A stretch of DNA of 64,000 nucleotides from positions 310,001 to 374,000 of the forward strand of contig CAKSIT010000001.1 in NCBI GenBank assembly GCA_934462925.1, given 5' to 3'. The notes under the pieces are model-generated. The model saw only the letters and a list, made by a program, of their open reading frames with translations. It searched no databases and was not told the DNA's origin. A program made the position numbers and the translations under genes. This stretch comes from an uncultured Oscillospiraceae bacterium (GTDB lineage Bacteria; Bacillota; Clostridia; Oscillospirales; Ruminococcaceae). Position 1 is the first letter of the stretch; the number at the start of each line of letters is the position of its first letter. This document shows positions 1 to 7,069 of this stretch, piece by piece.

Positions 1-9
1 AAGAAACAT
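1..9 (-). CDS. start of a leftward gene (only 3 codons in window)
   Basis: On the minus strand an ATG at 7-9 is preceded by the ribosome site AAGGGAG at a usable distance, and a possible sigma-A promoter lies about 170 bases further upstream (180-208). Only three codons fall inside the window, so the product cannot be named. The call rests only on the promoter, leader and ribosome-site arrangement. Confidence 0.35.
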
Positions 10-97
10 TGCCCCACTCCCTTTTTAAACTCGTTCTGTAATCGTTTTCTCGGCGGCGCGCAGAAGCGCCGTCGGAAATGCGTTTTGTCAGCGTATT

Positions 98-176
98 GCA
101 GAAAGCCAAGCGCCCGCGGCACGCGCTGTTCACGGGGCGCACGCCCCCGTAAAAGAACCGCCGCGCGGCTTTCTGC
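98..176 (-). ncRNA. structured 5' leader of the leftward gene, class unknown
   Basis: A perfect 10-bp inverted repeat, GCAGAAAGCC (98-107) and GGCTTTCTGC (167-176), closes a region that holds further nested pairing, including an ACGGGG/CCCCGT hairpin near its centre. It lies between the presumed leftward promoter and the start codon at position 9. The arrangement resembles a cis-regulatory leader, but I could not match it to a known riboswitch family. No U-tract follows the stem, so it is not a plain terminator. Confidence 0.35.
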
Positions 177-179
177 CGA

Positions 180-208
180 ATAATATAAGTATAACAAATT
201 ATCCGCAA
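180..208 (-). promoter_or_regulatory. possible leftward sigma-A promoter
   Basis: On the minus strand TTGCGG (203-208) is followed after 17 bases by TATTAT (180-185). An alternative -10, TATACT, is at 188-193. The -35 is only a partial match. Bases 209-366 hold nothing else I can identify. Confidence 0.3.
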
Positions 209-366
209 AAGTAAAGGGGGTAAGCCAAAAAAACTTGCACAAATTTCGCGCCGACAGGTGTCAGTTATTGCACGTTTTTTTCAAAGGAAAACTGCGTGTG
301 CGGGGAGAAGCGCGCGTTTAGCGGAATACTGCGCCGCGCCAGCATTCAAAAGCCCCGCGCTGCCGC

Positions 367-395
367 TTGACAGCGCCCGCGCCGTGTTGTATAAT
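367..395 (+). promoter_or_regulatory. consensus sigma-A promoter
   Basis: TTGACA (367-372), a 17-base spacer and TATAAT (390-395): both boxes match the consensus. It drives the short gene that starts at 432. Confidence 0.8.
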
Positions 396-431
396 AGAGA
401 AACCCATTAAACCAAAGAAAGGAAGAACGGC

Positions 432-605
432 ATGGAACTTACAGGGCTGCTTGCGCCGCAGGACGAGGGGCGGCAGATAAGGGAGATAATCGCGCTTGCG
501 GGCGAAACGCGCGGTATAGCGCTAAGCGAGCGGCAGGCGCGGGAGCTTCTCGCGGCGCGGTGCGAGGCGCTTAAAGCCTACGGGCGCGCGGATTTCGGCG
601 GCTGA
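432..605 (+). CDS. short protein resembling the N-terminus of DUF6323-type proteins; probably truncated
   Basis: A 57-residue reading frame starts with ATG 11 bases after an AAAGGA ribosome site and has a consensus promoter of its own. The sequence begins MELTGLLAP and contains LSERQARELLAARCEALKAY followed by GRADFGG. From memory this resembles the start of the DUF6323 proteins of Clostridia, which continue after FGGG for roughly another hundred residues. Here a TGA follows directly after FGG, so the gene looks like a remnant or a shortened version. A terminator-like hairpin follows at 619-644. The family assignment is tentative; existence of the gene is better supported, by the promoter and ribosome site. 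Confidence 0.5.
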   Translation: MELTGLLAPQDEGRQIREIIALAGETRGIALSERQARELLAARCEALKAYGRADFGG

Positions 606-618
606 CAAGCGCATAATT

Positions 619-652
619 ATGGGGCGGACGACAAATCTGCCCCATATTGTTT
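619..652 (+). terminator. hairpin terminator after the 57-aa gene
   Basis: ATGGGGCGGA (619-628) pairs with TCTGCCCCAT (635-644), nearly perfectly, across a 6-base loop. The following T-rich tract is weak (ATTGTTT). Confidence 0.5.
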
Positions 653-1090
653 ATTCAAAAAAGCTCGGGCAGTACTCAAGCGAATACTCGTAGTTATTGC
701 CAAGACCGCTGCCGAAAAAGCCGCGAATCTGCGCTGCGAATAGTCGCAAATGTCAAGACGCTTTGTAAAATTTAATTGCCGTCCCCAAAGTTTGGAATTT
801 AACGCGAATATGCAATAGTTAGTTTTGTGCAACTTCACAAAAAAGCGTTATTGGTAAGGCGAAACTAACTGCATTTTCAACAAAAATACGCCCGCCGCAT
901 AAAAAGTTAGCCAAACCTCTTGACTTTTTCGGGGAAAGTGAGTATTATTATATTTGGTTAGAAAACCCTAACGCGGTTAGCCGCACCTTCCCAAAGATAG
1001 GAAATGCGATAACGGCGCGGGCGGCGGATTCTTACCGAAAAATACATAATCGTTAGAAAAGGCTAATATCTGAGCCGGAACGGAGGGAAT
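645..1090 (+). promoter_or_regulatory. feo upstream region: promoter and repeated GTTAG operator elements
   Basis: The promoter is TTGACT (920-925), 17 bases, TATTAT (943-948). The pentamer GTTAG or its complement recurs at 818, 865, 906, 957, 968, 976 and 1052. Two arrangements are inverted repeats with a 6-base spacer: GTTAG-N6-CTAAC at 957-972, at the expected transcription start, and GTTAG-N6-CTAAT at 1052-1067, just before feoA. A 9-bp inverted repeat, AGTTAGTTT/AAACTAACT, spans 817-870. The same N6 motif is found before the ATPase operon (15682-15703). I infer operators for the metalloregulator encoded in this operon or a genomic homologue. I see no credible gene in 645-900. Confidence 0.65.
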
Positions 1091-1303
1091 ATGATGCCTC
1101 TTACAATGGCGGATACGGGCAAGCCCCTTATGATAAAAAAGGTCGGCGGCAATCCCGAAACGCGCAAATTTCTTGAAAACCTTGGCTTTGTCGCAGGCGG
1201 CAGCGTTACCATTATAAATGAAATCAGCGGCAACGTTATCGTAAGCGTAAAGGAAGCAAGGGTGGCTGTTTCCAAGGAAATGGCAATGAAGATTATGGTA
1301 TGA
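1091..1303 (+). CDS. feoA: FeoA-domain protein, first copy
   Basis: A 70-residue protein with the small SH3-like FeoA fold, recognisable from the pattern RKFLENLGFVAGGSVTIINE followed by a VSVKEARVAVSKEMAMKIMV-type ending. FeoA proteins are cytoplasmic partners of the FeoB ferrous-iron permease. A GGAGGG ribosome site lies just upstream; ATG 1094 is an alternative start. It is the first gene of the operon and is followed by a second feoA after 60 bases. Two feoA genes ahead of feoB is a common arrangement in Clostridia. Expression is probably under metal control through the GTTAG-N6-CTAA(C/T) repeats in the leader. Confidence 0.92.
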   Translation: MMPLTMADTGKPLMIKKVGGNPETRKFLENLGFVAGGSVTIINEISGNVIVSVKEARVAVSKEMAMKIMV

Positions 1304-1363
1304 CAAGCAGCCTTACCGCCAAGCGGCGGCGCTGCAGAATAAAAGGATAAGGAGGAACACGCA

Positions 1364-1582
1364 ATGGCAACGCTCAGAGATGCAAAAATCGGGCAGACCG
1401 TGACCGTGAAGAAGCTTACGGGCGAGGGCGCGATAAAGCGCAGAATCATGGACATGGGAATCACCAAGGGTACGGAGGTCTACATAAGAAAGGTAGCGCC
1501 CCTCGGCGACCCTGTGGAAGTTACCGTTCGCGGCTACGAGCTTTCGCTTCGCAAGGCTGACGCGGAAATGATTGAAATTTGA
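1364..1582 (+). CDS. feoA: FeoA-domain protein, second copy
   Basis: A 72-residue protein with the classic FeoA pattern: GEGAIKRRIMDMGITKGTEV, then a strand with APLGDPVEVTVRGYELSLRK. It is closer to textbook FeoA than the first copy. The ribosome site AAGGAGGA is at good spacing to ATG 1364. It lies between feoA copy 1 and feoB, with 99 bases to the chosen FeoB start. Its role is expected to be accessory or regulatory to FeoB GTPase-driven Fe(II) uptake. Confidence 0.95.
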   Translation: MATLRDAKIGQTVTVKKLTGEGAIKRRIMDMGITKGTEVYIRKVAPLGDPVEVTVRGYELSLRKADAEMIEI

Positions 1583-1681
1583 GCCAACGCCGCATAGCTG
1601 AAAAGATATGTGCGGCGCTGTCCTGAATTTTTCGGGCGGAGTGCGAACAGACTGTCCGGAACATCGGAGAGGAGAAACAGT

Positions 1682-4201
1682 ATGGAAATAAGAATAGCGC
1701 TTGCTGGTAACCCTAACTGCGGTAAAACCACGCTTTTTAACGCGCTTACAGGCTCTAATCAGTTCGTCGGCAACTGGCCGGGCGTTACTGTAGAAAAGAA
1801 AGAGGGCAAGCTCAAGGGACAGAAGGACGTTATCATAACGGACCTTCCCGGTATCTACTCGCTGTCCCCCTACACGCTTGAGGAGGTCGTTGCAAGAAAC
1901 TACCTTATCGGCGAGCGCCCCGACGCGATACTCAATATCGTAGACGGCACGAACCTCGAACGTAACCTCTACCTTACCACGCAGCTCGTTGAGCTTGGTA
2001 TCCCCGTAGTTGTTGCGATAAACATGATGGACGTCGTTAAGAAGAACGGCGACAAGATTAACACCCAGCAGCTCGCTAAGGAGCTTGGCTGCACGGTATG
2101 CGAAATCTCCGCGCTTAAGGGCACGGGCATTACAGAGGCTGCGCAGAAGGCTCAGGAGGCTGCAAAGAGCGGCGTTAAGACAGTTCCGCAGCACAGCTTC
2201 GGCGGCTGCGTAGAACACGCTATCGCTCACATCGAGGAAGCGGTTCTGCACGACCTGCCCGAGGAGCAGCAGCGCTGGTACGCTATAAAGGTGTTCGAGC
2301 GCGACGAAAAGGTGCTTGAAACGCTCAAAATCCCCGCTGACGTAAGACAGCACATCGAAAACGACATCGTTTCCGCTGAAAAGGAAATGGACGACGACGC
2401 AGAGAGCATCATCACCAACGAGCGCTACCTCTACATAGCTTCCATCATCAACGACTGCCTGAAAAAGAAGAACAAGGGCGGGCTTACCGTATCGGATAAG
2501 ATAGACAAGGTGGTTACCAACCGCTGGCTCGGTCTGCCGATATTCGCGGTAATCATGTGGCTTGTTTACTACGTTTCCATGGTAACGGTAGGTTCTGCCG
2601 CTACTGACTGGGTAAACGACGGCGTATTCGGCGACGGCTGGTATCTGCTTGGCATAGGCAGGAGCGCGTACGACGACGCTGCGGGCGAGTACGGCGACGC
2701 TATGAACGCTCTCGACGCGTTCGGTCAAGCTCCCGACCTTGAGGCTGAGGACTTTGACGCGCAGGCTGCGCTTGACAGCATAAACGCATTCACCCCCGAC
2801 GAGATGTCCGCTGTGCTTACTCTCGAGGACGAGGAGAACCTTGCAGAGTACGACGTTACCGCGTACTACTCCGAGATACCCGCTGACGCGGACGAGGAAG
2901 CTACCGTAGGCGTTACCTACACCGAGGCTGCCGCATACTTCACCGAGAACGGCTTTGACGAGCCCGACCCCGCTGAATACGGTCCTTTCGTACCGAGCAT
3001 TCCCGCGCTTATCGAGAGCGGTCTTGACGCTGTAAACTGCGTTGACTGGCTCAAGGGTCTTATCCTTGACGGTATCGTAGCAGGTGTGGGCGCAGTTCTC
3101 GGCTTCGTTCCGCAGATGCTCGTTCTGTTCATCTTCCTTGCATTCCTTGAGGCTTGCGGCTATATGGCGCGTGTTGCGTTCGTTCTCGACCGTGTATTCC
3201 GTAAGTTCGGTCTTTCCGGTAAGTCCTTTATCCCGATTCTTATTGGTACAGGCTGCGGTATCCCCGGTATCATGGCTTCGCGTACAATTGAAAACGAGCG
3301 CGACCGCCGCATGACCGTTATGACCACGACCTTTATCCCCTGCGGCGCTAAAGTTCCGTTCATTGCAATGATTGCAGGCGCTATCTTCGGCGGCTCTCCG
3401 TGGGTATCCACAGGCGCATACTTCATCGGTATCGCGGCTATCATCATTTCGGGTATTATCCTTAAGAAGACAAAGATGTTCGCAGGCGACCCCGCTCCGT
3501 TCGTAATGGAACTCCCTGCATACCATATGCCTACAGTAGGCAACGTTCTCCGCTCCATGTGGGAGCGCGGCTGGTCCTTCATCAAGAAGGCCGGTACTAT
3601 CATCACGCTTTCTACCATCTTCGTATGGTTCACCTCTTACTTCGGCGTATACGAGGGTACGTTCCGGATGCTCGACGAGAGCCAGATGGAGTTCTCGATA
3701 CTCGCTAAGATAGGCGGCGCTATAAGCTGGATATTCGCTCCTCTCGGCTGGGGCAACTGGCAGGCGACTGTTGCAGCCGTTACAGGCCTTGTCGCTAAGG
3801 AAAACATCGTCGGCACGCTCGGCGTACTCTACGGCGGCGGAGAAGTTTCGGTATACACCGCAATGGGCGCGGCATTCACAGCCGTAAGCGGTATGTCGTT
3901 CCTCATCTTCAACCTGCTTTGCGCACCGTGCTTCGCGGCTATGGGCGCTATCAAGCGTGAGATGAACAACACCAAGTGGTTCTGGTTCGCTATCGGCTAT
4001 GAGTGCGGTTTCGCTTATGTAATAGCGCTTATCGTAAACCAGCTCGGCAACCTGTTCACAGGCGCTATGGATTCGGGCGCAGGCATTGTTTGCAACGTAA
4101 TAAGCCTTATCGCTGCTGTCGGTCTGCTTATCGGGCTTGTATTCATGCTCGTTAAGCCTTACAAGGAGTCCACAAAGCTCACTGCAAAGGTTAAGGTATA
4201 A
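1682..4201 (+). CDS. feoB: ferrous iron transport protein B
   Basis: 839 residues from ATG 1682, chosen because GGAGAGGAGAAAC precedes it and the protein then begins directly with the G domain; an upstream in-frame ATG would add unrelated residues. GTPase motifs are visible: G1 GNPNCGKTT (9-17), DLPG (54-57), NMMD (114-117). The C-terminal half carries the two Gate/nucleoside-recognition membrane domains with conserved GTGCGIPGIMASRTIENERD and FIPCGAKVPFIAMIAGAIF. Between the first and second membrane segments (about residues 305-455) is a strongly acidic, soluble-looking insertion of about 150 residues, absent from Escherichia coli FeoB but, as I recall, seen in clostridial FeoB proteins. 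The product is the cytoplasmic-membrane Fe(II) permease. Confidence 0.97.
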   Translation: MEIRIALAGNPNCGKTTLFNALTGSNQFVGNWPGVTVEKKEGKLKGQKDVIITDLPGIYSLSPYTLEEVVARNYLIGERPDAILNIVDGTNLERNLYLTTQLVELGIPVVVAINMMDVVKKNGDKINTQQLAKELGCTVCEISALKGTGITEAAQKAQEAAKSGVKTVPQHSFGGCVEHAIAHIEEAVLHDLPEEQQRWYAIKVFERDEKVLETLKIPADVRQHIENDIVSAEKEMDDDAESIITNERYLYIASIINDCLKKKNKGGLTVSDKIDKVVTNRWLGLPIFAVIMWLVYYVSMVTVGSAATDWVNDGVFGDGWYLLGIGRSAYDDAAGEYGDAMNALDAFGQAPDLEAEDFDAQAALDSINAFTPDEMSAVLTLEDEENLAEYDVTAYYSEIPADADEEATVGVTYTEAAAYFTENGFDEPDPAEYGPFVPSIPALIESGLDAVNCVDWLKGLILDGIVAGVGAVLGFVPQMLVLFIFLAFLEACGYMARVAFVLDRVFRKFGLSGKSFIPILIGTGCGIPGIMASRTIENERDRRMTVMTTTFIPCGAKVPFIAMIAGAIFGGSPWVSTGAYFIGIAAIIISGIILKKTKMFAGDPAPFVMELPAYHMPTVGNVLRSMWERGWSFIKKAGTIITLSTIFVWFTSYFGVYEGTFRMLDESQMEFSILAKIGGAISWIFAPLGWGNWQATVAAVTGLVAKENIVGTLGVLYGGGEVSVYTAMGAAFTAVSGMSFLIFNLLCAPCFAAMGAIKREMNNTKWFWFAIGYECGFAYVIALIVNQLGNLFTGAMDSGAGIVCNVISLIAAVGLLIGLVFMLVKPYKESTKLTAKVKV

Positions 4202-4222
4202 TCAACAGTTACAATAGGCAGG

Positions 4223-4260
4223 ACGGGCGGCGGGCGATGACTCTGCCGCCTGTTCGTTTA
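4223..4260 (+). terminator. possible attenuator after feoB
   Basis: ACGGGCGGC (4223-4231) pairs with GCCGCCTGT (4245-4253), with one G-U pair, and is followed by TCGTTTA. The T-tract is poor, so it may only reduce read-through from feoB into the small downstream genes. Confidence 0.4.
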
Positions 4261-4281
4261 TCATCGTGAAAGGAGAAGCAT

Positions 4282-4476
4282 ATGCTTGAATTTCTTCAGA
4301 ACAACTGGGGTTCGCTGCTTGTCGGCGCGATAGTGCTGGCTGTAGTGGCGCTTATCGTCATAAAGCTTGTTAAGGACGCGCGCGCGGGCAGACACATCTG
4401 CGGGGGCGACTGCAAGTCCTGCGGAGGGCATTGCAGCTCCTGCGGCGGCTGCTGCCAGACAAAAAACGGCAAATAA
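4282..4476 (+). CDS. FeoB-associated Cys-rich membrane protein
   Basis: A 64-residue protein with one membrane helix (about residues 12-32, LLVGAIVLAVVALIVIKLV) followed by a Cys/Gly-rich tail, CGGDCKSCGGHCSSCGGCC. This layout matches the FeoB-associated Cys-rich membrane protein family found next to feoB in Firmicutes. The cysteines could bind iron or act in a redox role; the exact function is not established. The ribosome site AAAGGAG precedes ATG 4282. Confidence 0.85.
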   Translation: MLEFLQNNWGSLLVGAIVLAVVALIVIKLVKDARAGRHICGGDCKSCGGHCSSCGGCCQTKNGK

Positions 4477-4499
4477 CCGCTTGAAACGGAGGAGATACA

Positions 4500-4865
4500 G
4501 TGCTGACCTACGCGCAGAAAAAATATCTTTTCGCAATATACACGCTCTCGCGAAAGAGCGAGAAGGTGCGCTCGGCAGAGGTCGCGGGCTTTGTTGGCGT
4601 CAGCAGGGCAAGCACCGTAAAAATGACCCAGCGCCTGACGGACGGCGGCTATATTCTGAAAGAGCCGTACGGCAGGATAACGCTTACGGACGAGGGTATA
4701 AAAGCGGCGAACTCGCTTTTCACCGATTGTCTGATACTAAGCGATTTCCTTGAAAAGCAGGCGGGCGTTGCGCATGAAAAGGCGGCTTCGGACGCGGTAA
4801 CGATAATGTCGCGCGTGTCCGAGGAAACCGCAGAGGGGCTTATGCGTTATATTCTTGCGAGGTGA
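4500..4865 (+). CDS. small DtxR/MntR-like transcriptional regulator
   Basis: 121 residues from GTG 4500 after GGAGGAG. An N-terminal winged helix (about 1-60, with VGVSRASTVKMTQRLTDGGY as the recognition region) is followed by a short helical dimerisation region; no C-terminal SH3 domain. By eye alignment to Bacillus MntR and DtxR, positions equivalent to the metal ligands appear changed: the MntR D8/E11 pair is K8/F11 and the E-H pair of the C-terminal site is not conserved. It may therefore sense metal differently or use the cysteine at about residue 80. It is the natural candidate for binding the GTTAG-N6-CTAAC repeats of this operon. The next gene starts 5 bases after its stop. Confidence 0.8.
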   Translation: MLTYAQKKYLFAIYTLSRKSEKVRSAEVAGFVGVSRASTVKMTQRLTDGGYILKEPYGRITLTDEGIKAANSLFTDCLILSDFLEKQAGVAHEKAASDAVTIMSRVSEETAEGLMRYILAR

Positions 4866-4869
4866 TAGT

Positions 4870-5235
4870 ATGCCCTTTACAATAATTATAATCGTTCTGC
4901 TTGTCGCCGTTTGCGTGGTTTCCGTGATAAGCATAGTAAAGCGCGCTTCGCACGGCTGCTGCGGCGCGGGCGGCGACGACGAGAAGCGCATAGAAAAGGA
5001 CGGAAGCGAATTTCCGAACTGCTACAAAATCACTATCGGCGGTATGACCTGCAAAAACTGCGCGCTGCGCATAGAAAACGCGTTCAACCGTCAGGACGGC
5101 TTTGCCGCGCAGGTAGACCTTAAGAGCGCCACAGCGGTTGTACGCACAAAGCAGCCCGCAGCGGAGCTGCTCTTACGCAAGACGATATGCGACAACGGCT
5201 ACACCGTGGAAAGCATAGAGCAGACCGCGCCGTGA
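4870..5235 (+). CDS. membrane-anchored heavy-metal-associated (HMA) domain protein
   Basis: 121 residues from ATG 4870; a TTG at 4855 would extend into the upstream gene. An N-terminal membrane helix (about 3-23) is followed by a CCGAGG turn and then a ferredoxin-like HMA domain with the metal-binding motif GGMTCKNC and the ending DNGYTVESIEQ. HMA domains bind soft metals such as Cu(I) through the two cysteines. Tethered to the membrane beside the Feo system, it may buffer or hand on metal. It is the last gene of the feo operon; the terminator hairpin follows and is duplicated around a mobile element. Confidence 0.8.
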   Translation: MPFTIIIIVLLVAVCVVSVISIVKRASHGCCGAGGDDEKRIEKDGSEFPNCYKITIGGMTCKNCALRIENAFNRQDGFAAQVDLKSATAVVRTKQPAAELLLRKTICDNGYTVESIEQTAP

Positions 5236-5277
5236 CAGGGTATAGCGGCGGAATTTGCGCTTAAAAACGCATGAATC

Positions 5278-5307
5278 AAGGGCGGCTGTCGTATTGCAGC
5301 CGCCCTT
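5278..5307 (+). terminator. terminator hairpin, left duplicate
   Basis: AAGGGCGGCTG (5278-5288) and CAGCCGCCCTT (5297-5307) form a perfect 11-bp stem. The 30-base unit is repeated exactly at 5518-5547, where the native T-rich tail (ATTTTGTT) is found. The left copy lacks that tail because a mobile element begins at 5308. Confidence 0.75.
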
Positions 5308-5517
5308 CAGCTTGTCAAAAAAGTCTATTTTGCCCGCGTAAGCGGGCTTTAAAATAACCTTTTTTGCCTCGGGCTAAAGGCGACTGCGTCGGCCTGGCTG
5401 AGGCAAAAAACTCTCCTATCCGCACAAGTGTGTACGCGACGCTGCGCTTACGCAACCGTGCGCGCAGCGCGGATGCCCCGTCGGAAAACCCCCGTATGGG
5501 GGGTTTTCGACGGTCAG
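5308..5517 (+). mobile_element. terminator-targeting miniature element, copy A (210 bp)
   Basis: Non-coding element related to those at 13136-13325 and 15830-16018. Left end CAGCTTGTCAAAAAAGTC; right end, read inverted, CTGACCGTCGAAAACC: imperfect terminal inverted repeats of about 15 bp. Inside are a short CCCGC/GCGGG stem, a GCCTCGGGC-type hairpin (rearranged in this copy), a central CCGCAC...GTGCGG-type pairing and AAACCCCC/GGGGGGTTTT. It is flanked by an exact 30-bp direct repeat that is the complete feo-operon terminator hairpin. It encodes no protein, so it would need a transposase in trans. Confidence 0.75.
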
Positions 5518-5556
5518 AAGGGCGGCTGTCGTATTGCAGCCGCCCTTATTTTGTTG
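5518..5556 (+). terminator. feo operon terminator, right duplicate with T-tail
   Basis: Exact repeat of the 5278-5307 hairpin followed by ATTTTGTTG, a rho-independent terminator for the feo operon. The original terminator was probably this hairpin plus tail before insertion of the element. Confidence 0.8.
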
Positions 5557-5597
5557 ATTTGGACGCTTTTGCAGGCGTCCATTTTTTGTTTACCCCC

Positions 5598-5646
5598 TTG
5601 ACAGGTGAACGAGTGTTCGCTATAATATAAGTGAACGTTCGTTAAC
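5598..5646 (+). promoter_or_regulatory. sigma-A promoter with palindromic operators of the TetR gene
   Basis: TTGACA (5598-5603), 17 bases, TATAAT (5621-5626). Two TGAACG-type palindromes overlap it: GTGAACGAGTGTTCGC between the boxes and GTGAACGTTCGTTAAC just downstream of the -10. This is the layout expected for autorepression by the adjacent TetR protein. Confidence 0.75.
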
Positions 5647-5661
5647 CTCGGAGGTGGTAGT

Positions 5662-6219
5662 ATCAACACAAAGGAAAAAATTGCGCAAACCGCGCTTGAA
5701 ATGTTCTCTGCGCGCGGGTACGAGGCGGTGTCCGTGCGCGACATAGCGGGGGCGCTGGGAATGTCGCAGGCGGCGCTTTACAAGCACTACGCAAACAAGC
5801 GAGACATATTCGACAGCATACTGCGCCGCATGGAGCAGGGCGACGCGGAAAAGTCGCAGGAGTGCAGCGTTCCCGCCGAAAACGGCGGCGCGTGTACCCT
5901 TGACGAGCTTAAGGCGTTTTGCAGGGAGATGTTCAGCTACTGGACGCGCGACCCGTTTGCGGCTAGCTTTCGGCGGCTGCTTACGGTGGAGCAGTACAGG
6001 AGCGCGGAGATGTCGCGGCTGTTTGCGCAGTACCTTGGCAGCGGCCCGCTTGAATACACGGCGGGGCTGCTGGAGCGGCTCGGCTGCGCTGAGCCTTTGG
6101 CAAAGGCGGCAGAGCTTTACTCGGTGATGTTTATGTCCATGAGCCTGTACGACGGCGCGCAGGACAAGGAGCAGCTCACGCGCATTACACAGCGGCATAT
6201 CGACCGATTTACGATTTGA
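5662..6219 (+). CDS. TetR/AcrR family regulator with an apparent ATC start
   Basis: The frame NTKEKIAQTALEMFSARGYEAVSVRDIAGALGMSQAALYKHYANK is a complete TetR helix-turn-helix domain, and the ligand-binding domain follows to residue 186. The codon where a TetR protein would start (IleATC at 5662, preceded by GGAGG at 5650-5654) is ATC, not ATG. The next in-frame ATG (5701) would remove the first helix of the DNA-binding domain; ATT 5680 is another rare alternative. I annotate from ATC. It probably represses itself and the methyltransferase gene 12 bases downstream. A sequencing error or inactivating mutation at the start codon is possible. Confidence 0.7.
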   Translation: MNTKEKIAQTALEMFSARGYEAVSVRDIAGALGMSQAALYKHYANKRDIFDSILRRMEQGDAEKSQECSVPAENGGACTLDELKAFCREMFSYWTRDPFAASFRRLLTVEQYRSAEMSRLFAQYLGSGPLEYTAGLLERLGCAEPLAKAAELYSVMFMSMSLYDGAQDKEQLTRITQRHIDRFTI

Positions 6220-6231
6220 AAGGAGAAAAAC

Positions 6232-6945
6232 ATGAAATACGAAAAGAGCGAAAAATTTTTAACGCCCGAGCTTATGGCTAAGATAATGGGTCCGAATCCC
6301 GTAAAGCTTGAGGAGGAGCTTCTGCGCGGGCATAAGATACCCGCAGGGGCGTATGTAATGGACCTCGGCAGCGGGCAGGGGCTGACCTCGGTGTTCCTTG
6401 CTAAGGAGTACGGCTTTCGCGTATGCGCGGCAGACCTGTGGAGCGACCCCGAGGAGAACCGCGCGTTCTTCCGCGAAATGGGGCTGAGCGACGAGCAGAT
6501 AACCCCCGTAAAGGCGGACGCTACGGCGCTGCCGTTCGAGCGCGAGAGCTTCGACGCGGTGATAAGCACCGACTCCTACAACTATTTTGGCAGGGACAAG
6601 GCGTACATTGATAAGTGCCTGCTGCCGTTCGTAAAGAGCGGCGGGTACATCTACATATGCGTACCCGGCATGAAAAAGGACCTGCACGACAACCTGCCGC
6701 CCGAGCTTCTGCTGTCGTGGACGCCCGAGCAGCTCGATTATATACACGACGCGGACTACTGGCGCGGCATTGTGAGCGCAAGCGGCGCGCAGGTGATAGA
6801 GGTAGCGGAAATGGAGAGCAACGAGGAGGTGTGGGCTGACTGGCTTGCGCAGGACAATGAGTACGCCGCGGGCGACCGCCGCACAATGGAAGCTGGCGGC
6901 GGCAAGTACCTTAACTTTATTGCAATAGTGCTGCGCAAAAAATAA
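6232..6945 (+). CDS. class I SAM-dependent methyltransferase
   Basis: 237 residues with the SAM-binding motif I at MDLGSGQG (residues 43-50), acidic loop AADLWSD, motif KADATALPFERESFDAVIST and the post-motif SGGYIYICVPGM. The Rossmann fold belongs to the Methyltransf_11/25 type; the substrate is not evident and could be a small molecule. It is co-transcribed with the upstream TetR gene (12-base gap, GAAAGGAG ribosome site), so its product probably modifies the compound or a compound class sensed by that regulator. Confidence 0.8.
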   Translation: MKYEKSEKFLTPELMAKIMGPNPVKLEEELLRGHKIPAGAYVMDLGSGQGLTSVFLAKEYGFRVCAADLWSDPEENRAFFREMGLSDEQITPVKADATALPFERESFDAVISTDSYNYFGRDKAYIDKCLLPFVKSGGYIYICVPGMKKDLHDNLPPELLLSWTPEQLDYIHDADYWRGIVSASGAQVIEVAEMESNEEVWADWLAQDNEYAAGDRRTMEAGGGKYLNFIAIVLRKK

Positions 6946-7022
6946 CGCTTTGACAGCCGTCTGCATTTTGCAATTTTTTTCGCAAAAAGCCGCTTTTTCG
7001 GCGGTGCAGAGCAGTTTTTGCA

Positions 7023-7051
7023 TTGACTGAACGCGCGCGCCGTGCTATACT
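7023..7051 (+). promoter_or_regulatory. sigma-A promoter of the DUF998 gene
   Basis: TTGACT (7023-7028), 17 bases, TATACT (7046-7051), 18 bases before the start codon at 7070. Confidence 0.75.
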
Positions 7052-7069
7052 TTAGCGAGGGGGCTGAAA

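Noticed and set aside
617..838. 73-codon minus-strand frame upstream of feoA
   Set aside because: No ribosome site, no domain, and it overlaps the hairpin and the GTTAG-rich regulatory region.
1313..3526. Long open frame (737 codons) on the minus strand opposite feoA/feoB
   Set aside because: It is antisense to clear FeoA and FeoB coding sequence, has no ribosome site and no recognisable domain; it is a product of G+C-rich codon use.
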